Below, piece by piece: positions 9,171 through 17,695 of a stretch of 64,000 bases of DNA; position 1 is the stretch's first letter; each line of letters begins with the position of its first letter. This DNA is from Pseudomonas sihuiensis (GTDB taxonomy: Bacteria; Pseudomonadota; Gammaproteobacteria; Pseudomonadales; Pseudomonadaceae), in assembly GCF_900106015.1 (NCBI RefSeq), contig NZ_LT629797.1:62001-126000 (forward strand), written 5' to 3'. Position numbers and translations under genes: made by a program. The notes below the pieces were generated by a model. It searched no databases. It saw nothing but the letters and a program-made list of their open reading frames with translations, and had not been told where the DNA came from.

Positions 9171-9270
9171 GGTGATTCACCCTAAAAATGAATAAAACGC
9201 GGGAATCCGTCAGCCAATCGAGGCTTCCAGATGCCTTTTTGTGTCCGTAAAAAAGTGGCCGCAGTATCCG

Positions 9271-10002
9271 TTAAAGGCGGGTGATGTTCAACACATCACC
9301 CGACAGGCTGACATGTACCGCATCGCCCCACAGCGGGTCACGGCGCAGGTCTTCGGCGACCTTGTAATGGCCGGCAATCGACAGCATTTCGGCGCCCATT
9401 TGCTGACAGAAAATCCGTGCCTTGGTGTTGCCTTTGATGCCCGCCAGGGCGCGGCCACGCATGGGCGCGTAAACATGGATGTTGCCATCGGCGAGAAGTT
9501 CCGCCCCGGCGCTGACCGCTGCCAGGACGATCAGGTCGCCACCCTGGGCATAGATCTGCTGGCCGCCGCGCACTGGTGTGGTGACGACCCGGGCGGGCTT
9601 GTGCTCGGGCTCGGCGGGTTTTACCTCGACCTTCTTCGGCGGCGCCGGGTCGATAGGCCGCTCGCGCGCGCCGGACGGCGGCAGCACGGGCAGATCCATG
9701 GCTTCGGCGGCAGCCACATCACTTTCGCGTACGGCGCGGATGGCCAGGGTGCGCAGGCCATGGCGGCGACACAAAGCCATCAGTTGGGCCAGGTCCAGTT
9801 CACCTTCGCCTTCCGGCAGTTTGTCCAGGGCCAGCACCAGCGGCGTGTTGCTGAAGAAGGCCGGGGCCTGGGCGACTTTTTCCGTCAGTTGCGCGTCGAG
9901 GCGTTCGAGATCGTTGTGCGCCAGTTCCATCACGGTGATGGCGAGCATGCTGCCCTTGAGCTGGAATACGGGGTCTTGGGCGAGGAGGTCGGCTTGGCTC
10001 AT
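9271..10002 (-). CDS. minC: Septum site-determining protein MinC
   Basis: 243-residue inhibitor of FtsZ polymerisation. The N-terminal FtsZ-binding domain (about 1-105) is joined by a proline/lysine-rich linker to the C-terminal beta-helix dimer domain (about 135-243), which contains the MinD-binding motif region ([20 protein letters not shown]...). First gene of minCDE and divergent from the lpxL-type gene, as in P. aeruginosa. Confidence 0.97.
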   Translation of the reverse strand: MSQADLLAQDPVFQLKGSMLAITVMELAHNDLERLDAQLTEKVAQAPAFFSNTPLVLALDKLPEGEGELDLAQLMALCRRHGLRTLAIRAVRESDVAAAEAMDLPVLPPSGARERPIDPAPPKKVEVKPAEPEHKPARVVTTPVRGGQQIYAQGGDLIVLAAVSAGAELLADGNIHVYAPMRGRALAGIKGNTKARIFCQQMGAEMLSIAGHYKVAEDLRRDPLWGDAVHVSLSGDVLNITRL

Positions 10003-10182
10003 GGTGGTGCGATGGGCCTTCTGGCGAGTCGAAAGATGCCGGACTTATAACGAGATAGCCCGCATGCCGCAAGCCGCCTGAGCAGACGAGTCCGACCGGA
10101 GGCGAAGCTGTCCCGCCGCTGGGCGGTCGCCGTGACCAGCATGGCTCGCAGCGAAGCCGCCGAGCGAGGGGGAAAACTGCGT

Positions 10183-10188
10183 TAGAAT
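10183..10188 (+). promoter_or_regulatory. Likely -10 box of the lpxL-type gene
   Basis: TAGAAT lies 32 bp before the chosen ATG at 10220, in the divergent minC/lpxL interval. No good -35 hexamer is visible at 16-18 bp, which is common in GC-rich Pseudomonas promoters. Confidence 0.4.
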
Positions 10189-10219
10189 GCGCGGCTTTGT
10201 ATGTGATCGGAAACGCCTC

Positions 10220-11152
10220 ATGGATCGCCCCCGCTTTCGCGCCTATTTTCTTCATCCGCGCTTCTGGCCACTGTGGCTGGGCTTCGGATTGCTGTGGCTG
10301 GTGGTGCAACTGCCTTACGGCCTGCAACTGAAACTGGGGCGGGCACTGGGCTGGCTGATGTACCGCACGGCAAGCTCGCGCCGGCAGATCGCTGCGCGCA
10401 ATCTGGAGCTTTGCTTCCCCGACAAGAGCGCTGCCGAGCGCGAGCGCCTGCTCAAGGAGAATTTCGCCTCCACCGGTATTGCCTTCTTCGAAATGGCCAT
10501 GAGCTGGTGGTGGCCCAAGGCGCGCCTGGCTCGCCTGGCGCATGTCGAGGGCCTCGAGCATCTGCAGCGGGCGCAGGCCGAGGGGCAGGGCGTGATCCTC
10601 ATGGCCGTGCATTTCACCACCCTGGAGATTGGCGCCGCTCTGCTCGGTCAGTTGCACACCATCGACGGCATGTACCGCGAGCACGACAACCCGCTGTTCG
10701 ACTACATCCAGCGCCGTGGCCGCGAACGCCACAACCTCGATGCCACCGCTATCGAGCGTGAGGATATTCGAGCGATGCTCAAGGTGCTGCGTGCCGGTCG
10801 CGCCATCTGGTACGCGCCGGATCAGGACTATGGGCGCAAGCAGAGCATCTTCGTGCCGTTGTTCGGTATCCAGGCGGCGACGGTTACCGCCACCACCAAG
10901 TTCGCTCGCCTGGGCAAGGCGCGTGTGGTGCCGTTCACCCAGCAGCGTTTGGCCGACGGCAGCGGTTATCGCCTGGTGATCCATCCGCCGCTTGAAGGCT
11001 TCCCGGGTGACAGCGAAGAGGCCGATTGCCTGCGCATCAATCAGTGGATCGAGCAAGTGGTGAGCGCCTGCCCGGAGCAGTACCTGTGGGCGCACCGTCG
11101 CTTCAAGACGCGTCCCGAGGGCGAGCCGAAGCTGTACGGAAAGCGCGCGTAG
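10220..11152 (+). CDS. lpxL: Lipid A late acyltransferase (LpxL/HtrB family)
   Basis: 310-residue inner-membrane enzyme transferring a secondary acyl chain (laurate or similar) to the lipid A precursor. It has one N-terminal membrane segment (about 15-35) and the acyltransferase H-x4-E motif HFTTLE at 131-136. I start at ATG 10220 with GGAA upstream; the 11-codon extension to 10187 has no ribosome site and overlaps the -10. In P. aeruginosa the htrB homologue lies in the same place beside minC. LpxL versus a second HtrB paralogue cannot be told by eye. Confidence 0.9.
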   Translation: MDRPRFRAYFLHPRFWPLWLGFGLLWLVVQLPYGLQLKLGRALGWLMYRTASSRRQIAARNLELCFPDKSAAERERLLKENFASTGIAFFEMAMSWWWPKARLARLAHVEGLEHLQRAQAEGQGVILMAVHFTTLEIGAALLGQLHTIDGMYREHDNPLFDYIQRRGRERHNLDATAIEREDIRAMLKVLRAGRAIWYAPDQDYGRKQSIFVPLFGIQAATVTATTKFARLGKARVVPFTQQRLADGSGYRLVIHPPLEGFPGDSEEADCLRINQWIEQVVSACPEQYLWAHRRFKTRPEGEPKLYGKRA

Positions 11153-11187
11153 CCCATCTATACTGCAACGAAAAACAGGATCGCCCG

Positions 11188-12369
11188 ATGACCGTGATTG
11201 CCAGTCCCGATGCGCCCGTGACCGGGCTGATCCTCTCCGGCGGCGGGGCGCGGGCGGCCTATCAGGTCGGGGTGCTGGCAGCCATTGCCGATCTGCTGCC
11301 GGATGCCTCGCACAATCCCTTTCCGGTGATAGTCGGCACTTCGGCCGGGGCGATCAACGCCGTTGGCCTGGCCTGCGGCGCGTTGCAGTTCGGCGAAGCC
11401 GTGCGGCGCCTGACCTCTGTCTGGCAGGGCTTTCACACCCATATGGTGTACCGCAGCGACTGGCCGGGCGTGCTGCGCCAGGCGGCGCGTTTCGTCGGTC
11501 ACAGCCTGCTTGGCCTGGGGCGCGATGTTCCGGTGGCCTTGCTCGACAGTTCGCCATTGCGCGAGTTGCTGGAGCGCGAGCTGGACCTCTCCGGTATCGC
11601 GGCTGCCGTGCGTCATCGACAGTTGCGGGCCGTGGCGGTGACGGCCTTCGGCTATGAAAGCGGTCAGGCGATGACCTTCTATCAGGGCCGCGCGACCATC
11701 GACCCCTGGTTTCGCCACCGTCGTGTCGGGGTGCCGACGCGGCTGCGCCTCGAACACTTGCTGGCCAGTGCGTCGATTCCGCTGATATTCCCGCCGGTGA
11801 AGATCAACCGCGAATACTTCGGCGACGGCGCGGTACGCCAGGCGGCGCCGATCAGCCCGGCCTTGCACCTGGGGGCCAGTCGCGTGCTGGTGATTGGCGT
11901 GAGTGGCAATGCACAGAGCAATGCCTCGGCCCCTGTGCCGGTCACCCCGGCCAATCGCCCGCCGAGCCTGGCGCAGATCGGCGGGCATATGCTCAACAGC
12001 ACCTTTATCGACAATCTGGAGACGGACATCGAGCAGCTCGAACGGCTCAACCAGATGAGCGCACTGGTGCCGCCGGAGCGGCGTCCGCGTGGCTTGGGTT
12101 TGAACCCGGTGGACGTGCTGGTGATCGCGCCGAGCCAGCCGCTGGATCAGATCGCCGCGCGTCATCAGCGCGAGCTGCCCAGGGCGCTGCGTCTGTTTCT
12201 GCGTGGTCCTGGGGCAACCAAAGCCGGTGGAGCGGGGGTGCTCAGCTACCTGCTGTTCGAGCCCGGCTATTGCAGTGAACTGATCGAGTTGGGTTATCAG
12301 GATGCGATGGCGCGCAAGGCCGACCTCTGCCGTTTTCTCGGGTTGGCCGAGGTCGCCCATTCCGCTTGA
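11188..12369 (+). CDS. Patatin-like phospholipase family protein
   Basis: 393-residue lipid acyl hydrolase with the Ser-Asp dyad of patatins: oxyanion loop SGGGARAA (17-24), nucleophile elbow GTSAG (Ser52) and the catalytic Asp in a DGA motif (FGDGAVRQ). No signal peptide or membrane segment is evident, so it is probably cytoplasmic. It starts at ATG 11188 after ACAGGA, 35 bp after the acyltransferase gene, and is likely in the same operon, suggesting a role in membrane lipid turnover. Confidence 0.88.
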   Translation: MTVIASPDAPVTGLILSGGGARAAYQVGVLAAIADLLPDASHNPFPVIVGTSAGAINAVGLACGALQFGEAVRRLTSVWQGFHTHMVYRSDWPGVLRQAARFVGHSLLGLGRDVPVALLDSSPLRELLERELDLSGIAAAVRHRQLRAVAVTAFGYESGQAMTFYQGRATIDPWFRHRRVGVPTRLRLEHLLASASIPLIFPPVKINREYFGDGAVRQAAPISPALHLGASRVLVIGVSGNAQSNASAPVPVTPANRPPSLAQIGGHMLNSTFIDNLETDIEQLERLNQMSALVPPERRPRGLGLNPVDVLVIAPSQPLDQIAARHQRELPRALRLFLRGPGATKAGGAGVLSYLLFEPGYCSELIELGYQDAMARKADLCRFLGLAEVAHSA

Positions 12370-12375
12370 TGCACG

Positions 12376-13230
12376 TCAGGCCAGCACACCATCACGAAAA
12401 TCGCGCATGGCCTGCTCGATTTCCTCGCGGCTGTTCATCACGAACGGTCCGTACTGGACGATGGGTTCGTTCAGTGGTGTGCCGGCGATCAGCAATACCC
12501 GCGCACCATGGGTGCTGGCCAGGTGCAGCTCACCCTCGTCGGATAGCCGCACCAGACGCCCGGCGCTGACCGGTTGTGTACTGGCCTCGGGCAGCTCGAG
12601 CAGGCCTTGGTAAACGTACAGCATGACCCGCTGACCATCGGCCAGGCGCGGTGAAACCTGACTGCCGGCCGGCAGGTTCAGGTCGAACAGCTGAGGCTGG
12701 GTATGTGGCCGCTGCACGGCGCCGGCCTGGCGGATCTCGCCGTCATCGAATTCACCAGCGATCACCACCACCTCGGCGCCGGACGCCGTGTTGATGCGCG
12801 GGATGTCGGTGGCTGGAATATCGCGGTAGCCCGCTTCACCCAACTTGTCCTTGGCTGGCAGGTTGAGCCACAGTTGGAAGCCGCGCATGGCGCCGGACTC
12901 CTGCTCGGGCATCTCGCTGTGGATGATGCCGCGCGCAGCCGTCATCCATTGCACGCCGCCGCTGCCGAGCAGGCCGACGTTGCCCAGATGGTCTTCATGG
13001 CGCATGCGCCCTTCGAGCATGTAGGTGATGGTTTCGAAACCACGATGCGGGTGCGGCGGGAAGCCGGCGATGTAGTCGTCGGGGTTGTCGGTGGAAAACT
13101 CGTCGAGCATCAGGAAGGGGTCGAAGCGTTCCAGGCCCGGTCCGCCGATCACGCGGTTGAGGCGCACACCGGCGCCGTCCGAGGCGGGTTGGCCAGGCTG
13201 GATGCTGATGACGCGGCGTTGCGAGGTCAT
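12376..13230 (-). CDS. Pirin family protein
   Basis: 284-residue bicupin. The N-terminal metal site is visible as HPHRGFET and HSEMPEQ (His, His, His, Glu). Pirins bind iron; some oxidise quercetin, others modulate regulators or pyruvate dehydrogenase. Convergent with the patatin gene (7-bp gap). The ATG at 13230 has GGAGC upstream. The specific role is unknown. Confidence 0.9.
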   Translation of the reverse strand: MTSQRRVISIQPGQPASDGAGVRLNRVIGGPGLERFDPFLMLDEFSTDNPDDYIAGFPPHPHRGFETITYMLEGRMRHEDHLGNVGLLGSGGVQWMTAARGIIHSEMPEQESGAMRGFQLWLNLPAKDKLGEAGYRDIPATDIPRINTASGAEVVVIAGEFDDGEIRQAGAVQRPHTQPQLFDLNLPAGSQVSPRLADGQRVMLYVYQGLLELPEASTQPVSAGRLVRLSDEGELHLASTHGARVLLIAGTPLNEPIVQYGPFVMNSREEIEQAMRDFRDGVLA

Positions 13231-13302
13231 GGCGGCTCCTTGAAAGGTAGGAATGACGCCATGCTAGTCGCATTTAATCGATGTTTGTGTGGAAAATTTG
13301 CG

Positions 13303-13333
13303 GGCCATGCATCGATAAATTCGATGCATGGCC
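13303..13333 (-). terminator. Hairpin downstream of the mlaA-like operon
   Basis: Perfect 13-bp arms 13303-13315 and 13321-13333 (GGCCATGCATCGA and partner) around a 5-base loop, starting 7 bp after the mlaA-like stop on the minus strand and followed by an A/T-rich stretch (GCAAATTTTCC). Likely a terminator; the T-run is short and interrupted. Confidence 0.55.
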
Positions 13334-13339
13334 GAGGGC

Positions 13340-14110
13340 TCAGTCGGCAATCTTCAGCTTGCGCGACTCGTTGTAGAAGTAGCGGATCTTCTCGTACTCG
13401 AACGGCGAGTTGAGTTGGCCATAGCGGAAGCCGGTATTGGCGCGGGTGTCGACGATGCGCAGTGCGGTGATGCCGGGATTGCTGCGACTGGCGTCGGCCA
13501 CATCGAGGTAATTGACCGCGTTCTCCAGGCTGTAGTCCGCCACCAGCCCGCCGGTGTCGCGCAGGTTCGATGGTCCGAGCAGTGGCAGCATCAGGTAAGG
13601 CCCTGCGGGTACGCCGTAGTAGCCCAGGGTTTGGCCGAAGTCTTCGCTCAATCGGGGTAGGCCCATCTTCGTCGCCGGGTCCCAGATACCGCCGACACCG
13701 AGGATGGTATTGAACAGCAACCGCGCGGTGCTGTTCATCGCCCGCTTGCCCTTGAGCTGCAGCACGCTGTTGGCCAGCGTGGGAATCTCGCCGAGGTTGT
13801 TGAAGAAGTTGTGCACGCCGGTTTGCACCAGGTTCGGTGTGACGTAGCGATAGCCGTCGACCACGGGCAGGAATACCCATTGATCGAAGCGGTAGTTGAA
13901 GTGGTAGACGCGGCGGTTCCACGACTCCAGCGGGTCATAGACCTGCAGGGCGTCACTGGAGGCGCGTTCGAACTCCTGCTGATCCAGTCCTGGGTTGAAC
14001 TGCAGGTTCTGCAGCGGGTTGGTGAAACCGTCTGCGTCGACCTGGCTTTCGGCCAGTGTCTGCCCGCTGGCCAGCAGCAGGGCAAAGATGAGAGTGCTGT
14101 GCTTAACCAC
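13340..14110 (-). CDS. MlaA (VacJ) family protein lacking an obvious lipobox
   Basis: MlaA family proteins sit in the outer membrane and take part in retrograde phospholipid transport. The conserved core is visible (YDPLESWNRRVYHFN, FFNNLGEIPTLAN, FNTILGVGGIWDPAT). I start at GTG 14110, preceded by GGAG at good spacing, giving 256 aa; it overlaps the upstream gene by 8 bp. The signal peptide reads HSTLIFALLLASGQTLA with no cysteine, so it looks like a signal-peptidase-I substrate rather than a lipoprotein. Probably a paralogue of the main MlaA. Confidence 0.85.
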   Translation of the reverse strand: MVKHSTLIFALLLASGQTLAESQVDADGFTNPLQNLQFNPGLDQQEFERASSDALQVYDPLESWNRRVYHFNYRFDQWVFLPVVDGYRYVTPNLVQTGVHNFFNNLGEIPTLANSVLQLKGKRAMNSTARLLFNTILGVGGIWDPATKMGLPRLSEDFGQTLGYYGVPAGPYLMLPLLGPSNLRDTGGLVADYSLENAVNYLDVADASRSNPGITALRIVDTRANTGFRYGQLNSPFEYEKIRYFYNESRKLKIAD

Positions 14111-15401
14111 GGAAGAACTCCAGCATGGCGTCACTGTTGACGCGATAGTTGAGGTTGCCGCAGTGCCCGCCACGCGGGTAAAGGGTCAGGCGGTCGCCGA
14201 AAGTGCGGCGCAGGAAGCCGATGTCGCCCGGGCCGAGGATCAGGTCGTCGGCATTGTGCATCACCGAGACCTTGTCGCTGCCTTTGAGGTAGTCCTCCAG
14301 GGCGTAGAGGCTGCTCTTGTCGATCAACTGGTTGAGGCTGCCGCCGTCATAACGCGCACGCCACATGGGCATCAACTGTTCGGCGATGTAGCAGTCGAAG
14401 TCGCAGCGCAGGGCCATCTGGAAGAATGGCGTGAGGCTGGTGCTCTCGGTGATGCGGTAGTCGCGCGGAGTGATCAGGCCGCGGCGGTTGAGCAGGTCCG
14501 AAGTGAAGACGATATCGGCAGACGAGAAGCGGAACGAGGTGCCGATCAGCATTGCCATCTGCTCGTCGGAGAGTTTTTCCTTGGATTGCTGGAAGTCGTA
14601 GAGCATGGCCTCGTTGATATCGAGGTAGCCCTTGTCGTTGAAGTAGCGAGTCAGCTTGCCCAGCACCAAATCATAGAAATTGGTGCTGTTGTCGATGCCT
14701 TGCACCTTGGTCTGCACCAGCTTGTCCAGGTTGCTGACAGAGGTGTAGAGGTTGACCGGCGGGTTGAGCAGCAGCACGCGTTTGAAATCGAAGGCACGCC
14801 GGGTTTCGTCCAACTGGCTGACGAAGGCGGCATGCAGCGCCCCCAGGCTGTAGCCGGTCAGCAGGAACTCGCTGACCTCCAGCTTTGGATGCTGGGCACG
14901 CACGGCCTGCATGGCGCGGTACAGATCGTCGGCATCATCCGGGCTGTAGCCTGGCGTGGCCGAGCGCGAGGCAGCGGCCATGAAGTCGTAGCTGGTCGGT
15001 GACGACAGCTGTACGACATGGAAGCCAGCGCCGTAGAACAGCTTCTTCAGGTATTCGGTGGTGCCGCTGGCATAGTGCGCGCCGGTGCCGGAGATGATGA
15101 AAATCAGCGGCGCACGACCGTTCTGCTGGGCCAGGCGGTAACGCAGCTTGGTCACCGGCCAGAAGTTGTCCAGCAATTCAAACTCACGATCCGGGCGCAG
15201 GCGTACCGAGTAGTCGCGTTGCCGGATGTCGCCATCGGCCGGCAGCGTCGGGCGCAGCTCCGGCGGCGTGGTGGCGATGGTCGCCTCGAAAGGGTTGGCC
15301 AGTGGGTAGCCGTAGCTTTCGGCATCCACGTCGGCGGCCATCGCGGAGGCACAGAAGACCAGGCCGCCGAGCAAGGCGGCGAGTCGGGCAAGGCTGGGCA
15401 T
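14103..15401 (-). CDS. Secreted alpha/beta-hydrolase-fold protein paired with the MlaA-like gene
   Basis: 432 residues with a Sec signal peptide (about 1-22, ending SAMA). The hydrolase triad can be read: nucleophile GYSLGA (Ser185), an acidic turn HNADDLILGPGD, and a histidine in PRGGHCGN near the C-terminus. Function is not established to my knowledge. The overlap with the MlaA-like gene suggests a shared role in periplasmic or outer-membrane lipid handling; this is inference from position only. Family members are sometimes labelled as kinases in databases, which the motifs do not support. Confidence 0.75.
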   Translation of the reverse strand: MPSLARLAALLGGLVFCASAMAADVDAESYGYPLANPFEATIATTPPELRPTLPADGDIRQRDYSVRLRPDREFELLDNFWPVTKLRYRLAQQNGRAPLIFIISGTGAHYASGTTEYLKKLFYGAGFHVVQLSSPTSYDFMAAASRSATPGYSPDDADDLYRAMQAVRAQHPKLEVSEFLLTGYSLGALHAAFVSQLDETRRAFDFKRVLLLNPPVNLYTSVSNLDKLVQTKVQGIDNSTNFYDLVLGKLTRYFNDKGYLDINEAMLYDFQQSKEKLSDEQMAMLIGTSFRFSSADIVFTSDLLNRRGLITPRDYRITESTSLTPFFQMALRCDFDCYIAEQLMPMWRARYDGGSLNQLIDKSSLYALEDYLKGSDKVSVMHNADDLILGPGDIGFLRRTFGDRLTLYPRGGHCGNLNYRVNSDAMLEFFRG

Positions 15402-15555
15402 GTATTAAGTCCCTTTGAATAAGAGAACGTCTGGGTTGAGCAGCTGGCTTATGACAGCAGCAAGCGGGGCAAAGTGCCAGACTATCCTGCCTTATCTCAA
15501 GGAAACATGCGTAGCCGCAACAAGAGGCGCGCCGACTGACTCCAGGCTTTTTCAA

Positions 15556-15780
15556 TCAGGCGTGGTGGTGCAGCCAGGCATGCTTTGGGCGCTCTGCCGC
15601 AGGCTGACGACGGCGTTCGAAACGCTGCCAGACCTTCTCGTGAAAGTAGAAGCCCACCGAGTTGCACAGGGGCTCGATGGCCGCCACCATGCCGCTGGCT
15701 GCGACACTGCCAGTCAGGGCGTAGGTGACGCCGAAGGCGATGCAGAAGTGCATGATGGTGAAGGTCAGGGTCTTGAGCAT
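15556..15780 (-). CDS. DUF2061 small membrane protein
   Basis: 74 residues with two hydrophobic segments (about 5-23 and 28-47) and the family motif around FYFHEKVWQRF near residues 44-54, followed by a His-rich tail. Function unknown. It is monocistronic, 150 bp upstream of the hydrolase gene on the same strand. The ATG at 15780 follows CGAGGTGC. Confidence 0.75.
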   Translation of the reverse strand: MLKTLTFTIMHFCIAFGVTYALTGSVAASGMVAAIEPLCNSVGFYFHEKVWQRFERRRQPAAERPKHAWLHHHA

Positions 15781-15972
15781 GATGCACCTCGTTGAGAATC
15801 ATTTCGTCATGTAAGAGAGGCTAGTCCTGTTCGTCAGTGTCGGGAAATGTGGCCTTTGCATGGTCTCGATAGTGTTGGTCAATTGATTTCTGTTCTTAGA
15901 GAGTCTCTTTCTATTTATTTTGCCTCGGGGTGTCTGCGTTAAGGTGGCGCTCTCTTTCGGTGGAGTTGGGCG

Positions 15973-16302
15973 ATGCAGATTAGTGATATTCCCTTCGGCG
16001 TAACGGACTGGGCTGCTATACCAGCGACCGAGCATCCGGGTGAGCGAGGCGTGGCACGTTGGCGTACTTGCCAGTTCGGTGCGCTGCGTGTGCGCATGGT
16101 CGAGTATTCGCCGGGCTACCTGGCCGACCACTGGTGCCGAAAAGGGCATGTGCTGTTGTGTCTGGAGGGAGAGCTGACCACCGAGCTTGAGGATGGCCGG
16201 GTATTCGTGCTCAAGCCTGGTATGAGTTATCAGGTGGCGGATGGGGCCGAGGCTCATCGTTCATCGACGATGTCTGGCGCACGCCTGTTCGTGGTGGACT
16301 GA
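15973..16302 (+). CDS. DHCW-motif cupin-fold protein
   Basis: 109-residue single cupin. The family hallmark is present as ADHWCRKGH (Asp-His-Trp-Cys) and the second cupin motif as KPGMSYQVADGAEAH. No catalytic activity is known for these proteins. It is followed 6 bp later by the DUF2784 gene, so the two form a small operon. Confidence 0.82.
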   Translation: MQISDIPFGVTDWAAIPATEHPGERGVARWRTCQFGALRVRMVEYSPGYLADHWCRKGHVLLCLEGELTTELEDGRVFVLKPGMSYQVADGAEAHRSSTMSGARLFVVD

Positions 16303-16308
16303 GCCGCA

Positions 16309-16677
16309 ATGCTTTGGCGCATGGCTGCCGATGCCCTGGTGCTGGTGCACCTGGGTTTCATCCTGTTCGTGCTACTGGGTGGCTTGTTGCTGCTGCGCTG
16401 GCCGCGTCTGATCTGGCTGCATATACCTGCAGTGGTCTGGGGCATCGTGGTGGAGTGTTTGCATCTGGGTTGTCCGCTGACGCCCTGGGAAAACCAGTTA
16501 CGCCGCGCGGCCGGGCAGGCTGGCTATGACGGCGGCTTTATCGAGCATTACCTGATACCGCTGATCTATCCGGCCGGGCTCACGCCAAAGATCCAGCTCT
16601 ATCTGGGCGCGATCGTGGTGTTGGTCAACCTGAGCGTATACGGCTGGCTGATCTGGCGCTGGCGCAACAAGGCTTGA
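16309..16677 (+). CDS. DUF2784 membrane protein
   Basis: 122 residues with three or four membrane segments (about 8-28, 33-52, 98-118) and the motif GCPLTPWENQLRRAAG (about 51-66) typical of DUF2784. Function unknown. Second gene behind the cupin. Confidence 0.82.
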   Translation: MLWRMAADALVLVHLGFILFVLLGGLLLLRWPRLIWLHIPAVVWGIVVECLHLGCPLTPWENQLRRAAGQAGYDGGFIEHYLIPLIYPAGLTPKIQLYLGAIVVLVNLSVYGWLIWRWRNKA

Positions 16678-16782
16678 TCGCGATTTGCCCTGCCTATTCA
16701 TAAGTCTGATGAAGGCGCGGGTGCTTTATTGCCTTCGCTACACTGCCAATCATTGCAACCAAACATTGAAGGCAGGGCTGCT

Positions 16783-17595
16783 ATGCAAAACCGCATGATG
16801 ATCACTGGCGCGGGCTCCGGCCTGGGACGCGAAATTGCCCTGCGTTGGGCACGCGAGGGCTGGCGACTGGCGCTGGCCGACGTCAACGAGGCCGGCCTGG
16901 CGGAAACATTGAAACTGGTCCGTGAGGCTGGCGGTGATGGCTTCACCCGACGCTGCGACGTGCGTGACTACAGCCAGCTGACCGCTCTGGCGCAGGCCTG
17001 CGAGGAGCAGTTCGGTGGTATCGACATCATCGTCAACAACGCCGGTGTCGCCTCTGGCGGCTTTTTCAGCGAGCTGTCGCTGGAGGACTGGGACTGGCAG
17101 ATCTCGATCAATCTGATGGGCGTGGTCAAGGGTTGCAAGGCATTCCTGCCGCTGCTGGAAAAGAGTAAGGGCAAGATCGTCAACATCGCCTCGATGGCGG
17201 CCCTGATGCAGGGGCCGGGCATGAGCAACTACAACGTCGCCAAGGCCGGTGTGGTGGCGCTGTCGGAAAGTCTGCTGGTAGAGCTGCGTCAACTGGAGAT
17301 CGGCGTGCACGTGGTCTGCCCATCCTTCTTCCAGACCAACCTGCTGGACTCCTTCCGTGGCCCTACTCCGGCGATGAAGGCCCAGGTCGGCAAGCTGCTG
17401 GAAAGCTCGCCGATCAGCGCAGCAGATATCGCTACTTACATTCATGACGAAGTGGCCAAGGGCAGCTTCCTGATTCTGCCGCATGAGATGGGCCGTATGG
17501 CCTGGGCACTGAAGCAGAAGAATCCGCAGGCGCTGTACGACGAGATGGCCAGCATGGCCGAAAAAATGCGCGGCAAGGTCAAATCGATCAGCTGA
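16783..17595 (+). CDS. SDR-family oxidoreductase
   Basis: 270-residue classical short-chain dehydrogenase. The cofactor motif TGAGSGLG is at 8-15, NNAG at about 87-90, the catalytic Ser in NIASMAAL and YNVAK with Tyr150 and Lys154. I start at ATG 16783 after GGCAGGG. The acidic residue after the second strand (ADVN) suggests NAD(H) preference. Substrate unknown; monocistronic. Confidence 0.88.
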   Translation: MQNRMMITGAGSGLGREIALRWAREGWRLALADVNEAGLAETLKLVREAGGDGFTRRCDVRDYSQLTALAQACEEQFGGIDIIVNNAGVASGGFFSELSLEDWDWQISINLMGVVKGCKAFLPLLEKSKGKIVNIASMAALMQGPGMSNYNVAKAGVVALSESLLVELRQLEIGVHVVCPSFFQTNLLDSFRGPTPAMKAQVGKLLESSPISAADIATYIHDEVAKGSFLILPHEMGRMAWALKQKNPQALYDEMASMAEKMRGKVKSIS

Positions 17596-17695
17596 CCATG
17601 GAGTCAGCTATTTTCGCCGGCAGGCTTGCCTGGTGTGACCTCCGGGGGTAGGGTGGCCGCCCCGGCCTGCCTGCCGTAATGACTTCGGATACCTC

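Noticed and set aside
9800..11095. A 431-residue minus-strand frame spanning minC and the lpxL-type gene
   Set aside because: Crosses two well-supported genes in the wrong frame or strand and includes the intergenic promoter.
11158..12360. A 400-residue minus-strand frame across the patatin gene
   Set aside because: Shadow of a gene with an intact GTSAG/DGA active site.
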